DNA of 64,000 nucleotides from Clostridia bacterium (GCA_018434325.1 JAHDPO010000004.1:248001-312000), one strand, 5' to 3'; counted from the stretch's first letter, positions 24,087 to 33,983 are shown. A program made the numbers and translations. Notes: generated from the sequence alone by a model not told the origin.

Positions 24087-26937
24087 TTTCGACGTCAAAA
24101 CGCCGATGATGAAGCAGTATTTTGATATCAAAGCAGAAAATCCCGGCGCTTTGGTCATGTTTCGCCTGGGGGACTTTTATGAGTTTTTTGGCGAGGATGC
24201 CCGGATAGCTGCCCGGGAGCTGGATATTGTGCTGACGGGCCGGGACGCCGGCATGGAAGAACGCATTCCGATGTGCGGCATCCCGCATCACGCTCTGGAG
24301 CAATACTTAAGCCGTTTGGTGCAAAGAGGCTACCGGGTCTGCGTCTGCGAACAGCTGGAAGACCCCAGATCCGTTAAAGGCATAGTCAAGCGGGGCGTTG
24401 TCCGGATTGTGACGCCGGGTACTGCCATGGAAGTGGGCGGCAGCGATGAAGAAAGTACTTTCATTGCCGCTTTGCTCCATGGGGATGAGGAGCATTGGGC
24501 CATGGCCCTGTGCGAAGTCTCTACGGGACAGCTGCGGATGTCGGAGTTTAGCGGTCCCGGCTGCCTGACGGAATTATCCGGAGAGATCTACCGGTTAAAG
24601 CCCAGGGAAATACTGATTTCCGAAAACGATTATTTGACTTTGACCGAATTGATCCGCCAATGGACAGGCGAGGACAAGGAAGGCAGCATCGTGACGCTGC
24701 GGCCCGGCTCCGCCTTTGCCCGGCAGGCGGGGCAAGAGCGGTTAACCAAGCAATTTGCTCCTGGATCTGGCACGCAAATTACTTCGCAATTTGCTCCTGG
24801 ATTCGGCAGGCCCTTATGGCTGGATTATCCTCTGGCCGGTGATTGTGCCGCCGCTATCTTAGGCTATCTGGAAGAAACCCAAAAAACTGCTCCGGCCCAA
24901 ATTCGGGAGTTGGAGCTGGATCAGTCCGCCAATCGTCTGATCATGGATCCCACTACCTTCAGAAACCTGGAAATTACCAGAAACTTGCGAACCTATGAGA
25001 AGAAGGGCAGCCTCCTGGATCTGCTGGACGAAACCCGCACAGCTTTTGGGGCACGTTTGCTGCGCAGCTGGCTGGAAAGGCCTTTGGTGGATCAAGTTGC
25101 CATCGAAGCCCGGCTTGACGCCGTAGAATTGCTTAATCGCGATTGGAGCCGCCGCCAGGAGCTGCGCCGCCGACTAAAAGATATTTATGATATGGAGCGC
25201 CTGATGACCCGGGTGGCTTATCAGCGGGCTACACCCAGGGAGCTTCAGGCTTTATGCCAATCCTTTGCAGCGCTGCCGGCTATCCGCCGCCTGGCAGAGG
25301 AGCTGAGCCAGGAAAGCCCTCAGTCGGAACTGGCCCGTATCAGTAGGGAGCTGGATGAGCTGCCAGATCTCCATGAGCGGCTGGCTGCCGCCTTAGTGGA
25401 TGATATGCCCAACAATTGGAAAGAAGGGGGCTTCATCCGCCCCGGTTACCATTCCCAAGCCGACGAATACCGGGATAGCGCCCAAAACGGCCGCAGCTGG
25501 ATGCTGGAGCTGGAACAAAAAGAAAGAGAAAAGACGGGAATCAAATCCCTTAAGGTAGGTTTTAATAAGGTCTTCGGCTATTATTTCGATGTGACAAAAT
25601 CGAATTTATCCGCCGTGCCCGATTATTTTCAACGAAAACAGACCTTGGCTTCCGGTGAACGCTACGTTACGGAAGAATTGATCCGTCTGGAAGGCCTGGT
25701 ACTGGGTGCGGAAGAGAAGATGGTGGCTCTGGAGCTGGAGCTTTATCAGGAGCTCCTAAGCTTTTTGACGGCTTCACTGCCCCGGGTGCAGACTACGGCA
25801 GCGGCTTTAGCCAAGCTGGACGTGTTTCAGTCTCTGGCGGAGCTGGCGGCTGTCCGTCAATACTGCCGGCCGCAGTTTCAGCCTGCCGCATCCTCTTTCA
25901 TTCGCATCAAGGACTTGCGTCATCCTGTGGTAGAGCAAATCCTTGATCAGGACCGTTTTGTACCAAACGATCTGATCATGGACGACGGCACCAATCTTTT
26001 TATTATTACAGGACCCAATATGGGCGGCAAAAGCACCTACTGCCGCAGCGTGGCCATAGCCTTTGTCATGGCGCAGATGGGTTCCTTCGTACCGGCTGCC
26101 CAGGCCGTGCTGCCCCTGCGGGATCGTCTTTTTGCCCGGGTGGGAGCCAGCGATGATCTGCGGGGCGGTCAAAGTACCTTCATGATGGAAATGAATGAGG
26201 TAGCCCATATTTTACAGCATGCCACCCAAAAAAGCCTGGTGATTCTGGATGAGGTGGGACGAGGAACCGGCACTTATGACGGCCTCAGCGTGGCCTGGTC
26301 AGTCAGCCAGTATCTGGTATCTCACATTAAAGCAAAAACTCTTTTTGCTACCCATTACCTGGAGCTGACCACCTTAGAAGAACAGTATCCCGCAGTCAAA
26401 AACTTATCTTTGGTCGTCGAAGAAGAAGGGGAGAGGATCGTCTTTCTCCACAAGATATTGCCGGGCTCAGCCAACAAGAGCTATGGCATCCATGTGGCAC
26501 GGTTGGCGGGATTGCCGGAGGAAGTTATCCAGCAAGCTCGGGGAAAGCTGGCAGAGCTTGAGCAGGCAGAAATCTATCAGGAAGAGAAGCTTCCTCTGCC
26601 CTGGCCGGTGGAGAACTCCCGGATTTATCCAGGCTACCTGGAAACGGCGGAAGAAATCCATGTTGCTCCGCCTGACGGCAGTTTCATAAAAAAAGGTTTG
26701 GCAGAAGAAGGCCGTCAAGCTCAATTGGCCTTATTTGCCGAGGCAGGAGAGGCGGCAGACGGGGAATTGGGAGAGCTGGGAGCGGCTTCGTCTACAGCCG
26801 GGATAGCCAAAAAACCTTTAAAAGAAAAAGAATGGAAAGCCATCAATGAACTGAAGAAAAAAAATATTATGGCCATGACGCCTATAGAGGCTTTAAACTA
26901 TCTGCATAGGCTGCAGCAAAGCCTGCATACCAGCTGA
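24073..26937 (+). CDS. mutS: DNA mismatch repair protein MutS
   Basis: A 954-residue MutS1, longer than the usual ~860. It recognises mismatches and small loops. The mismatch-reading FYE motif is in GDFYEFFGEDA near residue 40, the Walker A is GPNMGGKST, and the Walker B region is LVILDEVGRGT. Extra length comes from a low-complexity linker near the C-terminus (EAGEAADGELGELGAA) and from a small tandem duplication near residues 224-245 where QFAPG occurs twice. The start ATG lies inside the miaB end, with AAAGGAGA upstream. mutL follows. Confidence 0.97.
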   Translation: MAKSDFDVKTPMMKQYFDIKAENPGALVMFRLGDFYEFFGEDARIAARELDIVLTGRDAGMEERIPMCGIPHHALEQYLSRLVQRGYRVCVCEQLEDPRSVKGIVKRGVVRIVTPGTAMEVGGSDEESTFIAALLHGDEEHWAMALCEVSTGQLRMSEFSGPGCLTELSGEIYRLKPREILISENDYLTLTELIRQWTGEDKEGSIVTLRPGSAFARQAGQERLTKQFAPGSGTQITSQFAPGFGRPLWLDYPLAGDCAAAILGYLEETQKTAPAQIRELELDQSANRLIMDPTTFRNLEITRNLRTYEKKGSLLDLLDETRTAFGARLLRSWLERPLVDQVAIEARLDAVELLNRDWSRRQELRRRLKDIYDMERLMTRVAYQRATPRELQALCQSFAALPAIRRLAEELSQESPQSELARISRELDELPDLHERLAAALVDDMPNNWKEGGFIRPGYHSQADEYRDSAQNGRSWMLELEQKEREKTGIKSLKVGFNKVFGYYFDVTKSNLSAVPDYFQRKQTLASGERYVTEELIRLEGLVLGAEEKMVALELELYQELLSFLTASLPRVQTTAAALAKLDVFQSLAELAAVRQYCRPQFQPAASSFIRIKDLRHPVVEQILDQDRFVPNDLIMDDGTNLFIITGPNMGGKSTYCRSVAIAFVMAQMGSFVPAAQAVLPLRDRLFARVGASDDLRGGQSTFMMEMNEVAHILQHATQKSLVILDEVGRGTGTYDGLSVAWSVSQYLVSHIKAKTLFATHYLELTTLEEQYPAVKNLSLVVEEEGERIVFLHKILPGSANKSYGIHVARLAGLPEEVIQQARGKLAELEQAEIYQEEKLPLPWPVENSRIYPGYLETAEEIHVAPPDGSFIKKGLAEEGRQAQLALFAEAGEAADGELGELGAASSTAGIAKKPLKEKEWKAINELKKKNIMAMTPIEALNYLHRLQQSLHTS

Positions 26938-27004
26938 GTCCTTTCTGCAGCCTGCGGCAAAGAGGCGGAAGGGACAGGCATCTATACATAGAAAGAGAAT
27001 AGTT

Positions 27005-29095
27005 ATGGAAAGAATAAGCAATGAAAACAGGATACGGCGGCTGGACAGCCTGACGGCTAACCAAATTGCCGCCGGCGAGGTCATTGAGCGGCCGGTTTCG
27101 GTGGTCAAGGAGCTGGTGGAAAACGCTATTGATGCCGGCAGCACCAAAATCAGAATTGAAATTCGCGAGGGTGGGCTCTCCTTGATCCGCATCATCGATA
27201 ACGGCGGCGGCATCGACGGCCAGGACCTGCCTCTGGCGGTTGAGCGCCACGCCACCAGCAAGCTGCGGCAGATTCAGGATCTCGATGATTTGACAACGCT
27301 GGGCTTTCGCGGAGAAGCTCTGGCCAGCATAGCTTCCGTTGCCGCTTTGGAGATTATCACCCGCAAGACCGGCGATATTCAAGGCCACTGTCTGAAGGTC
27401 AAAGGTGAGGCGGAGGAGCCGGTTATCAACAAGGCCGGCTGTCCTGAAGGCACCAGCATTATGGTGGAACACTTGTTCTTCAACACGCCGGCCCGCTTAA
27501 AGTTTATGAAAACACCGGGTTATGAAGGCGGGCTGATCCACGATTTGATTATCCAGCTGGCTCTGGGTTATCCGGCCATTGATTTCCGGCTGGAGAATCA
27601 GGGCAAAATGATTTTAGATACCGCCGGCATCAACAATACCGAAGATCTGGTGGAGCTTTTCTATGGCAGGGAGGCCCGGCAGGCATTAGTACCCGTTGAA
27701 GCTTCGGTGTCCAAGGGCCGGCTGACAGGTTGGATCACGGCGCCGCCCTACAGCCGGGGCACCAGAAAAGGCTTTCACGTCTACGTTAACGGCCGCCGCA
27801 TTGCGGTGAAAGACATGCAGTGGTCTATTGAAAGAGCTTTTGAATACGTGCTGCCAAAAGGCCGCTTTCCTTTGGCCATACTGGCTTTTCAGCTGCCGGG
27901 AGACCTTCTTGACGTCAATGTTCATCCCGGCAAGCTGGAGATCAGAATTAATGACCCGGATCTGAATCCGTCTCTTACCAGGGCCTTGAGAACTGCTATT
28001 TCCGGCGGCCAGCTGCTGCCGGATGCCGGCAAGCTGGGCATGGTGGCGGGAACAGGAGTTCCTGATCAAGCTGCCCAGCCCGGCAAGGATTTCAATGTTT
28101 CCGATAACGGATCAAAACTTTTATCCGGCAGTCCGGCGGCTAAGCCTGGCGGCGGCCAGATCAGCTTTGCTCAGCCGGTGCGGCAATGGGAGACTTTATA
28201 TAATTTTACCGCCGAAGGAGAATCCCAATTGAGCCGGCTGATTGATCCTGATTCTTTAGTCAGCAATCTGGCTGAAAATCCGGCCGGCTTAGAATTAACC
28301 GGTTTGGTATCTGCCGGTTTGTCCCCTTTAAAACCAGACGCAAAATCAGAGTATGCAGCCGCCAAGAGCCAATACGACGCTGAAAGCGCTGATTTGTTCG
28401 CAGGCCTTGAGGAGAAGACAGCAGAGCTTTTGCCGGGTCAATGGGGCGTCAGCTCCCATAACAAAAGTATGCAGGCCTTGGCCAACGATTGGCGGCGGTC
28501 GGACTTTTTTTTCGGCCCCGATGTGGAATTCACCGTTATCGGCCAGCTGCATGCTACCTTTATTCTGGCGGAAGTAAAAGCCGGTCTCCTGGTAGTAGAC
28601 CAGCATGTGGCCCACGAAAGAATCATCTATGAAAGGCTTTTAGCTAAAGCCCGGCAGCAAGAGACGGCGGCGCAAATGCTGATGCAGCCCATATCGTTGA
28701 ATTTAACTACCGGCGAGGAGGAAATATTGATTCGTCATATTTTGCTTCTTAATGATCTGGGGCTGATCGTGGAGCGCTTTGGCCCCCGTCAATACGTGCT
28801 GCGCTCCGTGCCGGCAGGGCAAACCATGGATCAGGCCATGTTTCGGGAGCTTTTGGAGAAGCTGGCTGAGGGCGGCCCCGGCAGTGATCCGGAGCAGGCA
28901 AAGCAAGCTTTACTGATCATGGCCTCCTGCAAAAGTGCGGTGAAGGCCAATACGCCTTTAAGCCAGCAGGAAATGGCGGCGCTGCTCAAAGGCTTGCAGC
29001 AAACCAGCCACCCTATGACTTGCCCCCACGGCCGACCTATTATGTACTTATTGCCTTATCAGCGCCTGATTCAGGCCTTTGGGCGTTCCTCTTGA
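27005..29095 (+). CDS. mutL: DNA mismatch repair protein MutL
   Basis: A 696-residue GHKL ATPase. N-terminal motifs are NQIAAGEVIERP, ELVENAIDAGS (Mg/ATP) and GFRGEALASI. A variable linker (about 335-500) precedes the C-terminal endonuclease domain, where DQHVAHERIIYE fits the DQHA-x2-E-x4-E nicking motif with Ala replaced by Val, and CPHGRP supplies metal ligands. This is therefore a nicking MutL as in bacteria without MutH. It starts 67 bases after mutS, and its TGA overlaps the next ATG by one base. Confidence 0.96.
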   Translation: MERISNENRIRRLDSLTANQIAAGEVIERPVSVVKELVENAIDAGSTKIRIEIREGGLSLIRIIDNGGGIDGQDLPLAVERHATSKLRQIQDLDDLTTLGFRGEALASIASVAALEIITRKTGDIQGHCLKVKGEAEEPVINKAGCPEGTSIMVEHLFFNTPARLKFMKTPGYEGGLIHDLIIQLALGYPAIDFRLENQGKMILDTAGINNTEDLVELFYGREARQALVPVEASVSKGRLTGWITAPPYSRGTRKGFHVYVNGRRIAVKDMQWSIERAFEYVLPKGRFPLAILAFQLPGDLLDVNVHPGKLEIRINDPDLNPSLTRALRTAISGGQLLPDAGKLGMVAGTGVPDQAAQPGKDFNVSDNGSKLLSGSPAAKPGGGQISFAQPVRQWETLYNFTAEGESQLSRLIDPDSLVSNLAENPAGLELTGLVSAGLSPLKPDAKSEYAAAKSQYDAESADLFAGLEEKTAELLPGQWGVSSHNKSMQALANDWRRSDFFFGPDVEFTVIGQLHATFILAEVKAGLLVVDQHVAHERIIYERLLAKARQQETAAQMLMQPISLNLTTGEEEILIRHILLLNDLGLIVERFGPRQYVLRSVPAGQTMDQAMFRELLEKLAEGGPGSDPEQAKQALLIMASCKSAVKANTPLSQQEMAALLKGLQQTSHPMTCPHGRPIMYLLPYQRLIQAFGRSS

Positions 29096-29913
29096 TGCCG
29101 GGCTATCGTTGGGCCGTGACCACCAGCAGCAAAAGCGGCAGAGATCAGGTGGAGAAAGCCCGGGAGCTGGCGGACCGCTATCATGTGCCTTATGTTCCCC
29201 GGGGAACCTCAAGCCTGGACGAATTAAAAGGCGCTCTTGGCTTGGATTATTTGCTTACCCTGGACAGGGATTACCATTTATTTATGGAGGAGCCGCCGTT
29301 ACATTGGCATCCTTCGATGGCAGTGCCCCGGCTGCGCCAGATAGCGGTCGGCAAACCGGATATCTTTTTAGCTGCCTCCGGACTGAGGGCAGGCCAGCGG
29401 ATTCTTGACTGTACCCTGGGCCTGGCTGCCGATGCTTTGGTCGCAGCCTGGGCCGTAGGCGAAGAAGGAGCGGTGCTGGGTCTTGAGGCCTCACCGGTCA
29501 TTGCCGCCATTACCGATTGGGGCCTCAGACGGGAAACGTCGCAATTTGACAGCAAAAAAACGCCCCTTACCGCTTTATCCCGCCGCATCAGTGTACTGGC
29601 CATAGAGGCTTTGGATTATTTGCGTATGCAGGAAACGGAGAGCTGGGATGTGGTTTACTTTGATCCCATGTTTCGGGCGGCCAATCATCAGTCCGCCGGT
29701 ATCAACAGCTTACGGCCCGTGGCTTGTTATGCTCCTTTTAATCAGGAGATGCTGACCGAGGCCTTTCGGGTTTGCCGCCGGCGGGTTGTTTTGAAAGAGC
29801 GCTGGTTTTCACCGCTTTTTAAAAAACTGGAAGTCACCCGGCTGGAAAAGACAAAATACGGTCCTGTGGCTTACGGCATCTGGGAAAAGGAAGGGATACC
29901 TGGTGACGAATAA
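29095..29913 (+). CDS. Class I SAM-dependent methyltransferase (RsmJ-like)
   Basis: A 272-residue protein. The N-terminal ~75 residues (MPGYRWAVTTSSKSGRDQVEKA) form a small extra domain found in clostridial homologues. The Rossmann part has RILDCTLGLAADALVAAWAVG as the SAM-binding loop and WDVVYFDPMF as motif IV. The VYFDPMFP-like motif and domain type match the RsmJ/YhiQ rRNA m2G methyltransferase fold, but true function is not proven. The ATG at 29095 overlaps the mutL TGA, indicating coupled translation. It overlaps miaA by 11 bases. Confidence 0.75.
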   Translation: MPGYRWAVTTSSKSGRDQVEKARELADRYHVPYVPRGTSSLDELKGALGLDYLLTLDRDYHLFMEEPPLHWHPSMAVPRLRQIAVGKPDIFLAASGLRAGQRILDCTLGLAADALVAAWAVGEEGAVLGLEASPVIAAITDWGLRRETSQFDSKKTPLTALSRRISVLAIEALDYLRMQETESWDVVYFDPMFRAANHQSAGINSLRPVACYAPFNQEMLTEAFRVCRRRVVLKERWFSPLFKKLEVTRLEKTKYGPVAYGIWEKEGIPGDE

Positions 29914-31042
29914 AGCTTTACAAAAAGTAATTGCCATAGTCGGCCCCACGGCTTCGGGCAAATCGGGTCTGGCCATCAACCTGGCCAAAGCGCTGAACGG
30001 CGAAATTATTTCCGGTGATTCCATGCAGATTTATCGGGGCATGGATATCGGCACAGCCAAGGTAACCCGGGAAGAGTGTCAAGGTATTCCCCACCATTTA
30101 TTGGACTTGCGGCTGCCCGGAGAACCTTTTAGCGCAGCGGAGTATCAAAAACTGGCCCGCACATATATTGCCGATATCTTTCAACGGGGCAAAACGCCGA
30201 TTTTAGCAGGAGGCACCGGCTTATATATTGACAGTGTTTTATACAATTATGAATATAATAAAGAAGCAGCCGAGGAGACTAAAGCTACTCTTTTACGGGA
30301 AACTTTAATAGCTGAAGCCGCCTGCCTTGGCCCCCAAGGCTTATGGGAAAAATTGCTTCAAATTGATCCCCAGTCGGCAAAACGTCTGCATCCCAACGAT
30401 ACGAAGCGAATCATCAGAGCTTTGGAGTACGAACAAATCCACGGCAAACCCATCTCCGAAAATATACAAGCTTATAAAGCCCCTCAACTGATTTATCCCA
30501 CTATTTTTTTTGGTTTGAGTATGCCTCGTCAGGAGCTGTATCAGCGGATTAATCTGCGCGTTGATCAAATGGTGGCGGCAGGTTTGCCGGCGGAAGTGCT
30601 GACTTTGCAAAAAAACGGCTTAAAATTAGATAGTCAGGCAGGTCAGGCTATCGGCTATAAGCAATTGCTGCTTTTTATGGAAGGCGCCTATACTTTTGAA
30701 GAAGCTCTGGAAGCCATAAAACAGGAAAGCCGCCGCTATGCCAAGCGGCAGCTGACCTGGTTTCGCCGTAATCCCCATATTTTTTGGCTGAACGGCAAAA
30801 AAATGCAGGAAGAAAGAAGCGCAGAGATATTAGCAGCATTTCTTCAAGAGAGGGAAAGAGTAAGCGAGAGTGCAGAGGAAGAATCAGACTGGGCTTCAGA
30901 TAAGATCAGAGACTTTCTTCATCAAATGGGAATGGCTTTCCTGGATCATATTGGAACCGCCAAGGATCATTTGGGCAACGCCAAAACCGGCAATACTAAA
31001 ACCGATGCGTCCGCCGATCAAGGCGCCTGCTCCGGTGATTAA
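29903..31042 (+). CDS. miaA: tRNA dimethylallyltransferase MiaA
   Basis: A 379-residue enzyme that transfers the isopentenyl group of DMAPP to A37 of UNN-decoding tRNAs, giving the substrate for MiaB. P-loop GPTASGKS is near residues 14-21; other conserved blocks are EIISGDSMQIYRGMDIGTAK, PILAGGTGLYIDS and KRQLTWFRRNP. The start is a GTG within the preceding gene. The chain is ~60 residues longer than usual, and its unusual polar tail (from about residue 315) overlaps a minus-strand small gene. Confidence 0.95.
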   Translation: MTNKALQKVIAIVGPTASGKSGLAINLAKALNGEIISGDSMQIYRGMDIGTAKVTREECQGIPHHLLDLRLPGEPFSAAEYQKLARTYIADIFQRGKTPILAGGTGLYIDSVLYNYEYNKEAAEETKATLLRETLIAEAACLGPQGLWEKLLQIDPQSAKRLHPNDTKRIIRALEYEQIHGKPISENIQAYKAPQLIYPTIFFGLSMPRQELYQRINLRVDQMVAAGLPAEVLTLQKNGLKLDSQAGQAIGYKQLLLFMEGAYTFEEALEAIKQESRRYAKRQLTWFRRNPHIFWLNGKKMQEERSAEILAAFLQERERVSESAEEESDWASDKIRDFLHQMGMAFLDHIGTAKDHLGNAKTGNTKTDASADQGACSGD

Positions 31043-31093
31043 AGCTCCGGTTCCTAAAGCCGACCTGCTAGCTTTGTTTAAAGACCTTTTCAT
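30896..31093 (-). CDS. Small glycine-rich hydrophobic protein, antisense to the 3' end of miaA
   Basis: A 65-residue protein with a basic N-terminus (MKRSLNKASRSA) and a long Gly/Ala-rich hydrophobic segment, GTGALITGAGALIGGRIGFS then IAGFGVAQMILGG, resembling a glycine-zipper membrane helix pair. The start codon follows a near-perfect GGAGGTGAT ribosome binding site on the minus strand, strong evidence that it is translated. It overlaps the miaA 3' end by 147 bases in antisense. I do not recognise the family. It occupies the place where hfq lies in B. subtilis. Confidence 0.6.
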   Translation of the reverse strand: MKRSLNKASRSALGTGALITGAGALIGGRIGFSIAGFGVAQMILGGSNMIQESHSHLMKKVSDLI

Positions 31094-31183
31094 TTTTATC
31101 ACCTCCGGTTTTTAGTATGCCACCGTCATCCTTAGCTATGCCGGATTTAAATGGCGAAAATCATTAATTATAAAGGAGCGCCT

Positions 31184-32602
31184 ATGACGGATATTCGTGA
31201 AATTTTGGACAACCTGGAAAACAATAGCAAACAAGAAGAAAATCTTTTTTTTGAAGAAGGTGTTTTACCTGATGAAATCCTTTTGGCCAATCAAAAAAAA
31301 GGCGGCAAGACCCTCCACCTGGTAGAAAATAATCAACCGGAAAGAGTTTTGCTTTTAGGTTTGAGCAACCATCGTACTCCCGGCGAACTTGATCCTCAGG
31401 CTTCCCTCCAGGAGCTGGCAGGTTTGACGGAAACTGCCGGCGGTCTGGTTATTGATAGCCTGATGGCCAATCGGGACCGGCCGGATCCTGCCCATTATTT
31501 TGGCAAAGGCAAATTGGACGAAATCAAAGAAATCATTGCAGAGCAGGCTATCGATCTGGCTATTATTGACGATGAGCTTTCGGTGCGGCAGCAAAATCAG
31601 TTAGACCAGCGGCTGCCTTGCCGGGTTATTGACCGGACGGCATTGATTTTGCAAATTTTTGCCGATCATGCTCACACCAGAGAAGGAAAATTGCAGATTG
31701 AGCTGGCCCAGCTCAGCTATTTGCTGCCGCGCCTCAGCGGCAAGGGCAAGGAGCTTTCCCGTCTGGGCGGCGGCATCGGCACCAGAGGACCCGGTGAAAG
31801 TCAGCTGGAAAAAGATCGCCGCCATATACGGCAGCGCATTGACAATCTCAAAAATGAAATCGAGCAGATACGGCGGCAGCGCATGGTCAACCGGGGCCGA
31901 CGGGAGAAAAACCAGATACCGGTGTTGGCCTTGGTCGGCTATACCAATGCCGGTAAATCTTCACTGCTCAATACGCTAACCGACGCCGGCGTCAAGGCGG
32001 AAGATAAGCTTTTTGCTACCCTTGATCCCACAACCCGCCGCTTCCGGCTGGACGAAACGGAAGTATTGCTTACGGATACCGTAGGCTTCATCCAGCAACT
32101 GCCCCATTCCCTGATCAGCGCTTTCCGGGCGACTTTGGAAGAAGCCATCTATGCCGACGTTCTTATTCACGTAGCCGACAGCTCCCATAAAGATCTGACG
32201 GGCCAGATCAAAACGGTTCACCGGGTACTGGAAGAAGTAGGCTGCGAACAAAGACCGATGATCCATGTATTTAATAAAATCGATCTATTGCCGGACCCCT
32301 TGGATGTTCAGCATTATCTGTCGGATTACCAGCCGGCGGTGATGATCTCAGCCAAAACCGGCGAAGGCATAGAGCAGCTGAAAAAATTGCTGGCAGAACA
32401 TTTGCCTCAACCCCTGGTCACCAGAAATTTTGTTTTAGGCCAGGATCAGGGCAGCCTGCTAAACCGCTTTTATCAATTGGGCAGCGTCAGCCAGGTTAAT
32501 TATGAGGCTCATCGGATAACCGGCACCGTTATATTGCCCAAGCATCAGGCGGAGCAGTACCGCCAATATCTGACTGAGGATGAAACGAATGACCAGGAAT
32601 AA
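31184..32602 (+). CDS. hflX: GTPase HflX
   Basis: A 472-residue ribosome-associated GTPase that splits stalled or stress-inactivated ribosomes. The N-terminal HflX domain (ANRDRPDPAHYFGKGKLDEI; later GPGESQLEKDRR) is followed by the G domain: G1 GYTNAGKSS, G3 DTVGF and G4 NKID. The ATG at 31184 was chosen for AAAGGAG 8 bases upstream. The miaA-hflX-ynbB order is a conserved Firmicute arrangement, although hfq is missing between them. It overlaps the next gene by 14-23 bases. Confidence 0.95.
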   Translation: MTDIREILDNLENNSKQEENLFFEEGVLPDEILLANQKKGGKTLHLVENNQPERVLLLGLSNHRTPGELDPQASLQELAGLTETAGGLVIDSLMANRDRPDPAHYFGKGKLDEIKEIIAEQAIDLAIIDDELSVRQQNQLDQRLPCRVIDRTALILQIFADHAHTREGKLQIELAQLSYLLPRLSGKGKELSRLGGGIGTRGPGESQLEKDRRHIRQRIDNLKNEIEQIRRQRMVNRGRREKNQIPVLALVGYTNAGKSSLLNTLTDAGVKAEDKLFATLDPTTRRFRLDETEVLLTDTVGFIQQLPHSLISAFRATLEEAIYADVLIHVADSSHKDLTGQIKTVHRVLEEVGCEQRPMIHVFNKIDLLPDPLDVQHYLSDYQPAVMISAKTGEGIEQLKKLLAEHLPQPLVTRNFVLGQDQGSLLNRFYQLGSVSQVNYEAHRITGTVILPKHQAEQYRQYLTEDETNDQE

Positions 32603-33962
32603 CAACAGCGCTTTCAGCTCCGATTCAAATAAAGAGCTCCGGATTTTTTTACAGCAGACGTATCAAGTGCCGGAGCATTTAATTCTGAAGTTAGAGGAAG
32701 CGGAGGCCTCACTTCAAGAAGAATTCGCCTCCATTGAAAACAGGGTTTATTATAATCAAGCCAGGCTGCTGCACATTTTTCAAAAAAACGGCATCACTGA
32801 TTTTCATCTCAACGGCTCCACCGGCTATGGTTATGGCGATGTGGGCCGGGATGCCCTGGAAGCTGTTTTTGCCGAATATTTCGGCGGTGAAACGGCTTTG
32901 GTCAGAAGCCAGATCCTTTCCGGCACCCATGCCTTGGCTTTAGGCTTATACGGTAATTTGCGTCCGGGTCAGGAGCTGATCAGCGCCGCCGGCAAGCCTT
33001 ACGACACCTTGCTTAAAGTCATCGGCCTGGGCGGGGAAACCGATTCTTTACTGGATCAGGGCGTAACTTATAAAGAAATACCTTTGCGGAATGAGACGGC
33101 AGATCAGCCTGCTTGCCTCAAAGACAGCCCTGACGCTGGCGGCGTTATCGACCTGCCCCGGCTTCTGGAGGCCATCAATGAAAAAACCCGGGTGATCCTG
33201 CTGCAGCGGTCAAAGGGCTACCAATGGCGGTCTTCCATAACGATAGGGGAGCTAAAAGAAGTTATCGAAGCAATAAAAGCCAAAAAAGCAGATGTGATCT
33301 GCCTGGTGGACAATTGCTATTGTGAAATGGTGGAGACAGAAGAGCCGGGGCAAGTGGGGGCGGATCTGGTCATCGGCTCTCTCATCAAAAATCCCGGCGG
33401 TACTCTGGCCCCGGCCGGCGGCTATCTTGCCGGCAAAAAAGCTTGCGTGGAAGCTGCCGGCAGAAGGCTTTCCGCTCCGGGTTTAGGCAAAGATCTGGGA
33501 GCTTCTTTGGGTTTTAACCGTCTGGCCTTCCAGGGCTTTTTTCAAGCGCCCCAAACCGTGGGCCAATCGCTGAAAGGCGCTCTCCTGGCTGCCGCTCTCT
33601 TTCAAAAGCTGGGCTATGAGGTATTGCCCGCAGCCATAGATTCTTCTCCCAGCCAAAGAGCCGATATCGTCCAAGCCATCAAGCTGGAGGACAGCCATAA
33701 ACTGGTCCGTTTTTGTCAGGCCATTCAGCAGGCTTGCCCACTTGACAGCACTTTCCTGCCGGAGCCAGATCTGTTGCCGGGCTACGATCACCCGGTGGTC
33801 ATGGCCGGCGGCGGTTTCATCCAGGGCTCCTCCAGCGAGCTTAGTGCCGACGGTCCCTTGCGGCCGCCATATATAGCTTATCTCCAGGGCGGTTTTTCTC
33901 TGGCACAAATACGGCTGGGCCTGCTCTTAGCGGCGAAAACACTTGTCATGGAAGGCATCTAG
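32589..33962 (+). CDS. ynbB: Methionine gamma-lyase family PLP protein (YnbB/'aluminum resistance' type)
   Basis: A 457-residue fold-type I PLP enzyme. HLNGSTGYGYGDVGRDALEAVFAEYFGGE and VRSQILSGTHALA match the YnbB family; the cofactor lysine is probably in GSLIKNPGGTLAPAGGY. The annotated names (methionine gamma-lyase-like, aluminum resistance) come from distant homology and the true reaction is not known. The family is nearly always beside hflX in Firmicutes. ATG 32589 is favoured by GAGG 9 bases upstream; ATG 32580, in frame, is possible. Confidence 0.85.
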   Translation: MTRNNNSAFSSDSNKELRIFLQQTYQVPEHLILKLEEAEASLQEEFASIENRVYYNQARLLHIFQKNGITDFHLNGSTGYGYGDVGRDALEAVFAEYFGGETALVRSQILSGTHALALGLYGNLRPGQELISAAGKPYDTLLKVIGLGGETDSLLDQGVTYKEIPLRNETADQPACLKDSPDAGGVIDLPRLLEAINEKTRVILLQRSKGYQWRSSITIGELKEVIEAIKAKKADVICLVDNCYCEMVETEEPGQVGADLVIGSLIKNPGGTLAPAGGYLAGKKACVEAAGRRLSAPGLGKDLGASLGFNRLAFQGFFQAPQTVGQSLKGALLAAALFQKLGYEVLPAAIDSSPSQRADIVQAIKLEDSHKLVRFCQAIQQACPLDSTFLPEPDLLPGYDHPVVMAGGGFIQGSSSELSADGPLRPPYIAYLQGGFSLAQIRLGLLLAAKTLVMEGI

Positions 33963-33971
33963 TGGTAATAT
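33943..33971 (+). promoter_or_regulatory. Probable promoter of the lysine riboswitch-lysA transcript
   Basis: TTGTCA (33943-33948) and TAATAT (33966-33971) lie 17 bases apart at the very end of the ynbB gene, about 15-20 bases before the first leader hairpin. Confidence 0.5.
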
Positions 33972-33983
33972 ATACAGATAAAG

